Shown: piece after piece, positions 6,808 to 13,709 of the stretch
Numbering within the stretch: position 1 is the stretch's first letter
How the letters are laid out: every line of letters starts with the position of its first letter
Source of the DNA: CAZEYT01 sp964516295
GTDB taxonomy: Bacteria > Verrucomicrobiota > Verrucomicrobiia > Chthoniobacterales > Terrimicrobiaceae
Direction of reading: 5' to 3'
Length of the DNA: 14,160 nucleotides
Assembly (NCBI GenBank): GCA_964516295.1
Contig: CAZEYT010000076.1
Coordinates: forward strand, 1-14,160
Program-made: the position numbers and the translations under genes
The notes under the pieces: model-generated
Database searches by the model: none
What the model was told of the DNA's origin: nothing
Seen by the model: only the letters and a program-made list of their open reading frames with translations

Positions 6808-8168
6808 GCCCTGAGTATTTTTATGGCGATGTGATGCGGTGGAGTTTCGGGTTTGAAAATCCGAACAAGGCGGCGGTGGTTTTTGCGTGTTTGATTCCGC
6901 TTTTTTGGGCGGTATGGCTGGCAGGCATCCGGTTGAAAGCACGGGTTTGGAAGGTGGTGGTTCTGGCGGGGACCGGGCTGGGGTTTCTTGCGTGCTGGGG
7001 GTGTTTGCTTTTGACGTTTTCGCGAGGAGGGGCGGTGGGCGCGGTGAGCGGGATGGTCGTAGCGAGTTTCTGGGCTTGGCGGCTGCCGTGGAGACGAGCC
7101 GCTCTGGGGGCGTCGATGATTCTGATTGGCATCGTTCTGGCAGCAGCCATGGTTTTTGGGACGGCGGAACGGGCTGCGGATGCGATGGGTGAGGACGCTT
7201 CGGTGGGGAATCGTATCGAGTTGTGGAGTTCCGGTTTGCAGATGGCTTTTGAGAATCCGGGAGGGTTTGGTGCCGGCAACTCGGGACGGGAGTTCATGCA
7301 GTGGTACCAGCCCATCGAACGGAATGAGGGCTATCGAACGATGGTCAACAGCTACCTCACATTTTTGGTGGAGTGGGGATGGGTGGCATTCGCGGCCGCC
7401 GGGGCTGTGCTTCTGGCATTTTGGTGTTGGACGTGGCCGGGGGGTGGGGAGGAACGTGGGGCAAGGCTGCGTGCGGCGCTTGGGGGGAGCTTGGGGGCGT
7501 TTTTGGTGAGCGGCGTATTCAGCACGACGATGGAGGAGCCCTGGCTTTGGATCCTTCCCGGCGTGGTGGCCGGGCTTCTGGCGGCGGTGCGGTTGCGAGC
7601 GGGCGGTCGGCTTGTGGCTGGCTGGACGAGCGGCGTTGGGGTTTGTGTGTTTGCGTTGGTCATGGGCGGGCTCTGGCTGGGCGGCTTCTGGCGGAGCGGG
7701 AATGATCCGATGGCGAGATCGTTCGGGATCTCGCCGCGAGGAGGAAAGACGGTCACGTCGGTTGAGCCGAAGGCCAGCGGCTCGGCAGCAGTTGGTGTGA
7801 TGGTTGATGAGGCGGTCCTAGGGGAGGACTGGGGGAAGTTGGTTCGATCTCTCGCATTCGGAGCCGGGCGGAGGGTGGTCATGATGGAGAGTTTCGACCG
7901 ACCGCCGGGGACGGTCGTCTTGGTTGGCGAGCGAGCGGTTCACATTCCGGACCTGCTGGAATTTTCGGATCTCATCCTCGTGGCACCGGAGCCGTTTGAG
8001 GGAGCATTCCGTGGTGTGATTCTGGTGCCGGAAATCGATGAGGATGGGCGCGGGCGGTTTTGGGCGGGGCGGCGGAACGACGGCGTTCGCTTGGTTGAAC
8101 TGACCGGCGTGGGAACTCGCGTGGAGTGGGCTTGGGATCAGATCGTGGCGGAGGTGGCTGGACGGTGA
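6804..8168 (+). CDS. O-antigen-ligase-like (Wzy_C/WaaL type) membrane protein with soluble C-terminal domain
   Basis: A 454-residue protein with about eight membrane segments (roughly 22-42, 50-71, 76-92, 99-117, 190-214, 227-246, 249-265 and 272-296). It resembles the second half of O-antigen ligases/polymerases: FENPNKAA, LLLTFSRGG after the second helix, and the large external loop RIELWSSGLQMAFENP-GGFGAGNSG...MVNSYLTFLVEWGW (about 131-198), which in this family usually ends with HN rather than VN. Such enzymes join or transfer lipid-linked glycans at the periplasmic face. The usual N-terminal helices before NPN are missing, so it is short at the front. About 155 residues after the last helix form an added soluble domain (VVLVGERAV, DLILVAPEPF) that I do not recognise. 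The ATG overlaps the previous stop by 4 nt behind AGGAGG, implying coupling to the hydrolases. The 3' end overlaps a small - strand ORF by 31 nt. Catalytic competence is uncertain. Confidence 0.75.
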   Translation: MSPEYFYGDVMRWSFGFENPNKAAVVFACLIPLFWAVWLAGIRLKARVWKVVVLAGTGLGFLACWGCLLLTFSRGGAVGAVSGMVVASFWAWRLPWRRAALGASMILIGIVLAAAMVFGTAERAADAMGEDASVGNRIELWSSGLQMAFENPGGFGAGNSGREFMQWYQPIERNEGYRTMVNSYLTFLVEWGWVAFAAAGAVLLAFWCWTWPGGGEERGARLRAALGGSLGAFLVSGVFSTTMEEPWLWILPGVVAGLLAAVRLRAGGRLVAGWTSGVGVCVFALVMGGLWLGGFWRSGNDPMARSFGISPRGGKTVTSVEPKASGSAAVGVMVDEAVLGEDWGKLVRSLAFGAGRRVVMMESFDRPPGTVVLVGERAVHIPDLLEFSDLILVAPEPFEGAFRGVILVPEIDEDGRGRFWAGRRNDGVRLVELTGVGTRVEWAWDQIVAEVAGR

Positions 8169-8323
8169 ACGTCTATCCGCGTTTGCGGCAGGAGGGTCGG
8201 GGGTATTTGCCGCGGGGGCGTCGATTTTGGCGGTGCCGGCGCCGGTTCGGTGGCCTGCGACACCGCAGCGCCAAACAGCAGGGCCGCGAGGAGGAGGGAG
8301 ACCTGGCTTTTAGAACGGTTCAT
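8138..8323 (-). CDS. Small secreted proline-rich protein (61 aa), probable
   Basis: A 61-residue ORF with a textbook signal peptide: MNRSK n-region, SLLLAALLFGAAV core and SQA cleavage site. The mature part is short and Pro-rich (TEPAPAPPKSTPPRQIPP) and ends in a basic tail. It does not match a family I know. The ATG at 8323 lies inside the last codons of the helicase gene (14-nt overlap with its stop at 8310), as expected for the last member of this tightly packed operon. Codon choice is GC-rich at third positions like its neighbours. Its 3' end overlaps the end of the convergent ligase-like gene. Without it the 141 bases between the convergent genes would be empty. It could be a chance ORF, but the quality of the signal peptide argues for a real gene. 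Confidence 0.55.
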   Translation of the reverse strand: MNRSKSQVSLLLAALLFGAAVSQATEPAPAPPKSTPPRQIPPTLLPQTRIDVHRPATSATI

Positions 8324-10322
8324 CCGACGGACGCGCTGGAGCGGTACCGACATCCCAGGATTCGAGCAAATGCTCGGGCAGTTCGGACAGAAAGCGCGAC
8401 GGGCGCTGAAAATTGTCGCCATAGCCACCGCCGAGACGGAGTTCGGGGTAGGTGAGATAAAGTTCGTCTTTGCAGCGGGTGATGCCGACGTAGAAGAGGC
8501 GACGTTCTTCTTCGATGGCAGCCGGAGATTCCAAACTGCGCGAGCTGGGGAACATGCCGTCGGCGAGCCAGACGAGGAAAACGACTTTCCATTCGAGGCC
8601 CTTGGCTTGGTGGAGCGTGGAGAGGGTGATTTTTTCCGAGTCCGGATCACCCGCGAAGGCGTCGGCGGTTTCGACTCCGCCGAGAAGGGCGAGTTGGGAA
8701 AGAAAATCCTCGGTGGATTCGAACTGCGTGGCGAACGCGGCGAGGGTATTCAGATCTTCCCGCCGGGACTCGTAGTTCGAGAACTTCGCCTGCATGTATT
8801 CATCATACATGGCAAAAAGCACGCACTCGATCATGGCACCCGGAGTGAGCGGAGCGCCGCCCGGGACGAGGTCGCCGAGCGTGTGAACAAATTGCTTCCA
8901 GTTCTTTGCGGCTTTGGCCGGGACTTTGAAGTCGGCGATCCGGGCGAAATCGGTGCCGCCATCGAGCGTGGCGTTCGATTGCGACCAGAGGGACTCCGCG
9001 GTTTTTCCGCCGATGCCCGGGAGGAGACGGACCATGCGTTTGAAGGCGACCTCGTCGCGCGGGTTGTTGGCGAACTTGAGAAAGGCCGCGGTGTCCTTGA
9101 TGTGGGCCTGCTCGAAAAAGCGAAGTCCGCTGGTGATGGCAAAGGGAATACCGCGCTTGGTGAATTCCATCTGCACTTCCATCGAATGAAAATGCGCGCG
9201 GTAAAGAACCGCCATCTCGTGGAGATCGATACCTTCGTCGCGGAGTTCCAGGACACGCTGTGCGATGAAGGCCGCCTGGTCCGAGTTGGTCGCCAGCGGG
9301 ACGAGCGCGGGGCGGACCGGGTGTGCTTTGCGGACCGCGGTGAGATTTTTGGGGAATTGTTTCTCGTTGGCGAGGATCACCGCGTTGGCGAGTTCGAGGA
9401 CTCCGGGCACGCTTCGGTAGTTGGTTTCGATTTTGAAGACCTCGGCGTCCGGGTGGTGTTTCGGAAAATCGAGGATGTTTTCGAAATTCGCCCCGCGCCA
9501 CGAGTAGATGCTCTGGGCGTCGTCGCCGACAACCATCACGTTGCCGTGGTGGGCGGCGAGGCATTCGATGAGCTGGGCTTGGAGGCGGTTCGTATCCTGG
9601 TATTCATCAACGAGGATGTGGCGGAACTGGCCCCGGTATTGGCACGCGGTCTCGTCGTCGGTCATCAGAAGCTCGAGCGTTTTGCTGAGGAGGTCATCGA
9701 AATCCATCGAATTCGCTTCGCGCTTCCGTGCTTCATAGGCGATCTGCACGCGCTCGATCTCGGCGGCGAGCGGGAAGAAGTAGCGGTATTTCTCGATCAG
9801 GACCTTTTGAATGGGAAGACCGGTGTTGATGGCATAGCTGAAAACGTCGGCGAGGACCTCCGCCTTTGGAAAACGCTTGTCGGCGGTTGCTATGCCGAGG
9901 CGGGTGACGACCGCCGAGACCATATCCTCCTGATCCTCGCGATCCATGATGCTGAAGCCCCGGCGAAATCCGATGGCCTCGGGGTGCGAGCGAAGAATGC
10001 GGTTGCCGACTGAGTGAAACGTACCGCCCCAGACGCCCTCACCGCTGCCGGGAACGAGCGCGCGCACGCGCTCGAGCATTTCTCGGGCGGCCTTGTTGGT
10101 AAACGTGAGAAGAAGAATCGAGCGGGCCGGAACGCCTTGCGAAAGCAACCACGCGACGCGGTAGGTGAGGGTCCGTGTTTTTCCGCTGCCGGCTCCGGCG
10201 ATGACGAGGGCGCGGCCGGGTGCCGAGGTGACGGCGCGGAGCTGCTCGTCGTTGAGTTCCGCGGAGAAATCAATCGCCGGACCCGCCGGGGCGGCTGTTT
10301 GGAGCGTGTAGGAACGCGTCAC
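8310..10322 (-). CDS. UvrD/Rep/PcrA-family ATP-dependent DNA helicase
   Basis: A 670-residue superfamily 1A 3'-5' helicase, acting in DNA repair or replication restart in the cytoplasm. All core motifs are present in order: Q motif LNDEQLRAV (23-31), Walker A GAGSGKT (43-49), Ia LLTFTNKAAREM (71-82), TFHSVG (101-106), motif II LVDEYQDTN (237-245), motif III VGDDAQSIYSWRG (265-277), NYRS (motif IV), STLHQAKGLEW (motif V, from 568) and EERRLFYVGITR (motif VI, to 617). It is somewhat shorter than typical UvrD or PcrA (about 720) and ends soon after the final core motifs, so the flexible C-terminal region is reduced. It starts with GTG at 10322, overlapping the carboxypeptidase stop by 4 nt, which implies translational coupling. 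Whether it is the cell's UvrD, Rep or PcrA cannot be told from one sequence. Confidence 0.95.
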   Translation of the reverse strand: MTRSYTLQTAAPAGPAIDFSAELNDEQLRAVTSAPGRALVIAGAGSGKTRTLTYRVAWLLSQGVPARSILLLTFTNKAAREMLERVRALVPGSGEGVWGGTFHSVGNRILRSHPEAIGFRRGFSIMDREDQEDMVSAVVTRLGIATADKRFPKAEVLADVFSYAINTGLPIQKVLIEKYRYFFPLAAEIERVQIAYEARKREANSMDFDDLLSKTLELLMTDDETACQYRGQFRHILVDEYQDTNRLQAQLIECLAAHHGNVMVVGDDAQSIYSWRGANFENILDFPKHHPDAEVFKIETNYRSVPGVLELANAVILANEKQFPKNLTAVRKAHPVRPALVPLATNSDQAAFIAQRVLELRDEGIDLHEMAVLYRAHFHSMEVQMEFTKRGIPFAITSGLRFFEQAHIKDTAAFLKFANNPRDEVAFKRMVRLLPGIGGKTAESLWSQSNATLDGGTDFARIADFKVPAKAAKNWKQFVHTLGDLVPGGAPLTPGAMIECVLFAMYDEYMQAKFSNYESRREDLNTLAAFATQFESTEDFLSQLALLGGVETADAFAGDPDSEKITLSTLHQAKGLEWKVVFLVWLADGMFPSSRSLESPAAIEEERRLFYVGITRCKDELYLTYPELRLGGGYGDNFQRPSRFLSELPEHLLESWDVGTAPARPSDEPF

Positions 10323-11149
10323 TGCGAGGCGATCCGGAAGCTGGGAAGTTGGGCCGGGGAGATGCCGAGGCCGAAGGCGAGCAGGTTCACCGACTCATCC
10401 CAGATGCGGGCCTTGTTCGATCCGAGGACGACGGCGATGACATCGCGGCCCTTGTAGGAACCACTTGAAATCAGGCAGTGACCGGCGAGGACCGTGTAGC
10501 CGGTTTTCATACCGTTGCAGAACGAGTAATGGCGAAGCACGCGGTTGGTATTGCGCAGAGTAATGGTTTTTCCGGTTGTGAAGCGGAAGGGGTAGTATTT
10601 GATCCGCATGAGCTCACGAATGGCGGGGTTGCGATAGGCAGCGCGGGCGACGCGGGCCATATCCCGTGCAGTGGAGAACTGGCCCTTGGCGGGGAGACCG
10701 TTGGGATTGATGAAGTTCGAGTTTTCGCCACCGAGGCGGCGCATGGTGGCGTTCATGCGTTCCGCAAAATCCGCCACACTTCCGGCGTTGTCACGGGCGA
10801 GGGCGCGGGCGACATCATTGCCGCTCTTCACAAGCAGAGCGGCGAGAAGTTGCTCGCGCGAATAACTCTGCCCCGGACTGACGTAGATCTTCGTCGGTTC
10901 GCAGGCGGTGTCCGATGAGGTGATGCGGACCATTTCGGAGAGATTGCCCGCCTCGGCCACGATGAGGGCGGTGAGGAGTTTCTGCGTGCTGGCGACCGCG
11001 CGACGTTCGTTTTCGTTTTTCTTGAAGAGAACGCGACCGGAGTTGGCGTCGAACAGAATGGCGGACTTCGCCGTGACCAACGGCGGTTCCGCAGCGATGG
11101 CGGGTGCGACCAAGGCCAGGACAAAAAAGAGCAGGACCGGAAACTTCAT
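10319..11149 (-). CDS. Serine-type D-Ala-D-Ala carboxypeptidase (peptidase S11, DacA/PBP5-like)
   Basis: A 276-residue periplasmic enzyme that removes the terminal D-Ala from peptidoglycan pentapeptides. A signal peptide (FPVLLFFVLALVAPAIAA) covers residues 1-20. The penicillin-binding catalytic motifs are complete: Ser54-Thr-Gln-Lys57 (SxxK), Ser109-Gly-Asn111 and Lys215-Thr-Gly217. Other family sequences are visible (ILFDANSGRVLFKKN, LLVKSGNDVA, NFINPNGLP). It lacks the extra C-terminal domain and amphipathic anchor helix of E. coli PBP5, so it is a compact, probably soluble form. The gene starts nine bases after the TPR gene stops and ends in a 4-nt overlap with the helicase, sitting in the middle of the proC-TPR-carboxypeptidase-helicase chain. 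Confidence 0.93.
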   Translation of the reverse strand: MKFPVLLFFVLALVAPAIAAEPPLVTAKSAILFDANSGRVLFKKNENERRAVASTQKLLTALIVAEAGNLSEMVRITSSDTACEPTKIYVSPGQSYSREQLLAALLVKSGNDVARALARDNAGSVADFAERMNATMRRLGGENSNFINPNGLPAKGQFSTARDMARVARAAYRNPAIRELMRIKYYPFRFTTGKTITLRNTNRVLRHYSFCNGMKTGYTVLAGHCLISSGSYKGRDVIAVVLGSNKARIWDESVNLLAFGLGISPAQLPSFRIASQ

Positions 11150-11158
11150 GCGCGGAAG

Positions 11159-11830
11159 CTACTGTTTTGCCGGGGGGGATTTCAAAGCTTTCTCGATGGC
11201 CGGGTCGGGTTCGGCTCCCAATTCGACCGCACGGAAGTAATGGCGGCGCGCGAGTTCGGTTTTCGGCGGCTTTTCCTCCAAATAAAAAACGGCGAGGTTA
11301 TAGTGCGCATCGGAGTAGGAGGGATCGAGTTCGACCGCGCGGCGGAGTTCGGTTTGAGCCCCGTCGATCCAGCCCCGGCGACCGATGACGACGCCGAGGA
11401 AATTCCGGGCGCGGGCGTTCGTCGGATCGAGGAGAACGGCTTGCGCAAGCGCGGCGAGGGCCTCTTCGAATCGGTCTTGGTCCATGTAGATAATCCCGAG
11501 CGTAAGCCAGGCTGCGGCCGTCTCGAGGCGGATGCGCACGGCACGCTTGAGGAGCATTTCGGCCTTCTCGTGATTGCCGGTGGAAAACTCGACCACGCCG
11601 AGATTAACGAGTCCGAGGAGATTGTCCGGCACGAGATCGAGAACTTTTTCGTAAGCGGAGCGGGCGCGGGCGTAGTCCTTTTCGGCAAACGCGGCATCTC
11701 CTTCCGCGGCGGCTTCGCGGGCGATGGTCGGCACGAAGTCCGGCGGCGGCGTTGTCGATTCGGAGGCGATGGCCGCGGTTGCAAAAAGCCCGAGGGCCGC
11801 AAGAATCCGTCCGAGTGGCGGGAGGATCAT
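11159..11830 (-). CDS. Exported tetratricopeptide repeat protein
   Basis: A 223-residue protein with a short hydrophobic N-terminus (ILAALGLFATAAIAS) that looks like a signal peptide. About five TPR units follow at roughly 37-70, 71-104, 105-138, 139-172 and 173-207, with the typical spacing of G/A at position 8 and A at 20 (for example GDAAFAEKDYARARSAYEKVL and HYNLAVFYLEEK). TPRs are protein-binding scaffolds; the partner is unknown. The ATG overlaps the proC stop by 4 nt (ATGA) and the D,D-carboxypeptidase begins nine bases after the stop, so a cell-wall-related partner in the periplasm is plausible but unproven. Confidence 0.88.
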   Translation of the reverse strand: MILPPLGRILAALGLFATAAIASESTTPPPDFVPTIAREAAAEGDAAFAEKDYARARSAYEKVLDLVPDNLLGLVNLGVVEFSTGNHEKAEMLLKRAVRIRLETAAAWLTLGIIYMDQDRFEEALAALAQAVLLDPTNARARNFLGVVIGRRGWIDGAQTELRRAVELDPSYSDAHYNLAVFYLEEKPPKTELARRHYFRAVELGAEPDPAIEKALKSPPAKQ

Positions 11831-12624
11831 CGGCCGGAAAGCTCTTCCGCACGATGCGCCGCGGCGAGAACCGCCTCGAGAAAAGCGGAGCGCACGGCGC
11901 GTTCTTCGAGTGTGGCCAGACCGGCCATCGTCGTGCCGGCCGGGCTCGTGACCATTTCGCGAAGAACCGCGGGGTGCTCGGAGGTCGCACAGATCATTTC
12001 CGCGGCGCCGGCGACCGTTTGGACGGCGAGGTCGAGGGCGAGTTTTCGCGGCAACCCGGCCGCGACGCCGCCGTCGGACAGGGCTTCGATCATCAGATAA
12101 ACATAAGCCGGCCCGCTGCCGCTGAGTCCGGTTACGGCGTTGAGCATCGATTCCTTGACGAGATAGACCTCGCCCACGCTGCCGAAGACTTTCTGGGCGG
12201 CTTCCTCGTCAGCCTGCGTCGCGGCGTCGTTCGATGCGAAAGCCGTGGCAGCCCGACCGACCATGGCGGCGGTATTCGGCATGGCCCGGATGATCCGGCA
12301 CCCGGGGGCGAGTCTTTCCAAAGTGGCAATCTCGAGTCCGGCCACGATGGAGAGAATCAGCTTTCCGGCCAGGCCGGGACCGGCTTGGTCGAGGGCCTCG
12401 GCGACATCGGCGGGCTTCACACAAAGAATCACGACCTCCGCCCCGGCCACCGCCTCGGCATTGGACGAAAGAACATTCACGCCGGTCGCGTCGCTCAGAT
12501 TTTCCAAAAGCTCCGGCTCCGGGCACGCGGCAAATATTTCCGTGGGACCACAGACTTTCGCCCGAAGCATTCCCTGAATGATCGCTGACGCCATTTTTCC
12601 GGCACCGAGAAATGCGTAACTCAT
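11827..12624 (-). CDS. proC: Pyrroline-5-carboxylate reductase
   Basis: A 265-residue cytoplasmic enzyme that reduces 1-pyrroline-5-carboxylate to L-proline with NAD(P)H, the last step of proline synthesis. The N-terminal Rossmann motif is FLGAGKMASAI (5-15), followed by CVKP (68-71), RAMPNT (113-118), the family signature VTGLSGSGPAYVYLMIEA (164-181) and TSPAGTTMAGL (226-236). Length and motif spacing are normal and nothing looks damaged. No strong ribosome site is visible before the ATG at 12624. It is the first gene of the - strand chain and its stop overlaps the TPR start by 4 nt. The bases upstream (12625-12751) hold a short inverted repeat and possibly the promoter. Confidence 0.95.
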   Translation of the reverse strand: MSYAFLGAGKMASAIIQGMLRAKVCGPTEIFAACPEPELLENLSDATGVNVLSSNAEAVAGAEVVILCVKPADVAEALDQAGPGLAGKLILSIVAGLEIATLERLAPGCRIIRAMPNTAAMVGRAATAFASNDAATQADEEAAQKVFGSVGEVYLVKESMLNAVTGLSGSGPAYVYLMIEALSDGGVAAGLPRKLALDLAVQTVAGAAEMICATSEHPAVLREMVTSPAGTTMAGLATLEERAVRSAFLEAVLAAAHRAEELSGR

Positions 12625-12639
12625 GCCCGAACGCTACCG

Positions 12640-12662
12640 GGATTTCTGAAAATGCGAAATCC
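12640..12662. repeat. Short inverted repeat between the SIMPL gene and proC
   Basis: GGATTTC (12640-12646) and GAAATCC (12656-12662) form a 7-bp stem with a 9-base loop in the 127-base gap between the SIMPL gene stop and the proC start. No T-run follows on the - strand, so a classical terminator is not clear. It could be a weak terminator for the SIMPL gene, an operator for proC or chance. Confidence 0.3.
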
Positions 12663-12751
12663 GAAATACCGGGACCGTTCCCGCGGCCCAAGGCTGCGGC
12701 CATCACCGAGGAAAAATGCATCCACCCGGCCGTCGGCGTTTCACACCGGAT

Positions 12752-13402
12752 TCATGGAACGATTTCCCATGTGACGGTCACCGTGTCCCGAATCTCGACA
12801 TCCGTCGGCTCGATGTCCGGGGCGATCTCCCCATCGCCCATGCATGCCTCCATGGCCATTTCGCTGAGGCGGGATGAGATCCGCAGTTCGGAATATCCAT
12901 ACTGGACGTTGAGAATCGAGCCGAGCGTGATCTCAGTGGCGGAGGCGATGGTTTCGGCATTGTCCTTGGCGTTCTTCACGGCCTTCGCAAGAACCCGCTG
13001 ACGGAGACTTCGCACGTCCGAGACTTCAAACCCCAGGCTTACCTTCGGCTGTGCGCGCCCGCGCAGAACCTTGGAAAGAAACCGGCCGACCCGTTCCTTG
13101 TCGACCGGGAGAACAATGGAAAGTTCATGGATCGCCTGAAATCCGATGTGAACGGTCCGCCCGCTTTCATAGGCCGTTTCTTCGCGCACATGGAAGTGCC
13201 CGGTCTTCAGGTCACTCTTCGGGATCGAGCAGGCCTCGGCGGCGGCATGCAGCGCCGCGGTTTTCCTGTTTCCTTTCGACACGGCGACAGAAAAGTCCGC
13301 GTCCGATCCAATGACGGTTAAAACAATTCTGATCCGGTCGGGCGATTGAGAAAGAGAGGCTTTTCCTTGGACGGTGATGGTTCTGTTTGTTGTGATATTC
13401 AT
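12752..13402 (-). CDS. SIMPL (DUF541) domain protein, apparently cytoplasmic
   Basis: A 216-residue SIMPL/DUF541 protein; the molecular function of the family is poorly known. Matching features are ITVQGKASLSQSPDRIRIVLTV at the start, the helix AKAVKNAKDNAETIASA with LGSILNVQYG (about 139-169), and the closing strand VEIRDTVTVTWEI. The ATG at 13402 was chosen because the domain begins a few residues later; the frame stays open to 13648, but that upstream part reads like non-coding DNA containing repeats. Most relatives I know begin with a signal peptide, and this one does not. It is transcribed toward proC with a 127-base gap, so it could be read with that operon or separately. No clear ribosome site precedes the start. 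Confidence 0.85.
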   Translation of the reverse strand: MNITTNRTITVQGKASLSQSPDRIRIVLTVIGSDADFSVAVSKGNRKTAALHAAAEACSIPKSDLKTGHFHVREETAYESGRTVHIGFQAIHELSIVLPVDKERVGRFLSKVLRGRAQPKVSLGFEVSDVRSLRQRVLAKAVKNAKDNAETIASATEITLGSILNVQYGYSELRISSRLSEMAMEACMGDGEIAPDIEPTDVEIRDTVTVTWEIVP

Positions 13403-13542
13403 GTTTGTTCGGGTTGTGTGGGTGCCCCAGGGATTCACCAGACTTCTGTACGTTGCGGTGCGAAAATCCAAAGACTCTCTCCACGGCATTTCGGATCCTG
13501 GCGAAAAGGGATAACTGCGGTCACCCGTCCAAATCACCACAG

Positions 13543-13571
13543 GGGGTGGGACATCTGCAGGGGCCCACCCC
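13543..13571. repeat. 8-bp perfect inverted repeat
   Basis: GGGGTGGG (13543-13550) and CCCACCCC (13564-13571) are perfect inverted copies around a 13-base loop. A T-run (TGTTTTT) begins a few bases after the right arm on the + strand, so it resembles a + strand terminator. However, no + strand gene precedes it, unless it ends a lost or unrecognised transcript. Confidence 0.45.
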
Positions 13572-13626
13572 ACTTGTTTTTGAACTTCCTTTCGACACCG
13601 TAGGAAATTGCCGCGAGCCAAGTCGC

Positions 13627-13652
13627 GCCAAGAACGCCAGGAACGCAAAGCG
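13627..13652. repeat. Degenerate tandem 9-nt repeat
   Basis: GCCAAGAAC (13627-13635), GCCAGGAAC (13636-13644) and GCAAAGCG (13645-13652) are near-identical units in tandem. Similar GCCAAGAACGC-type repeats are, from memory, scattered between genes of many environmental bacteria. In the - strand frame this would read as a pseudo-peptide rich in Arg, Ser and Trp, which is why the long upstream extension of the SIMPL ORF was not accepted. Confidence 0.5.
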
Positions 13653-13709
13653 TGCTGATCTATGCGCTGGCAGCCTGTCGGACTTGCAGTCGATGGTATA
13701 AATGCAGGC

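Larger units (their letters stand above)
13403..13709. other. Non-coding stretch between the SIMPL gene and the transposase remnant
   Basis: About 300 bases without a convincing gene. It should hold the SIMPL promoter on the - strand, but no clear -35/-10 pair is visible. It contains an 8-bp inverted repeat (13543-13571) and a degenerate tandem repeat (13627-13652). The left end of the insertion element may lie near 13660-13690, but only one end is in the window so the terminus cannot be fixed. Confidence 0.5.

Noticed and set aside
8020..8060. VPEID motif in the ligase-like protein, recalling the VPEID-CTERM sorting signal
   Set aside because: It is not followed by a membrane helix and an Arg cluster at the C-terminus, so it is a chance match.
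8250..10013. Long open frame (587 codons) on the + strand
   Set aside because: It lies entirely opposite the UvrD-type helicase, which has every family motif. The translation is the acidic, low-complexity pattern typical of antisense frames in GC-rich genes.
11240..12588. Overlapping + strand frames opposite proC and the TPR gene
   Set aside because: proC and the TPR protein are unmistakable on the other strand; these are shadows.
13543..13571. Rho-independent terminator
   Set aside because: The stem and a following T-run fit the + strand, but no + strand gene ends before it, so it was listed only as a repeat.
13403..13648. N-terminal extension of the SIMPL ORF (82 extra residues)
   Set aside because: The extension reads through a tandem repeat and an inverted repeat and has no protein-like features; the domain begins right after the ATG at 13402.
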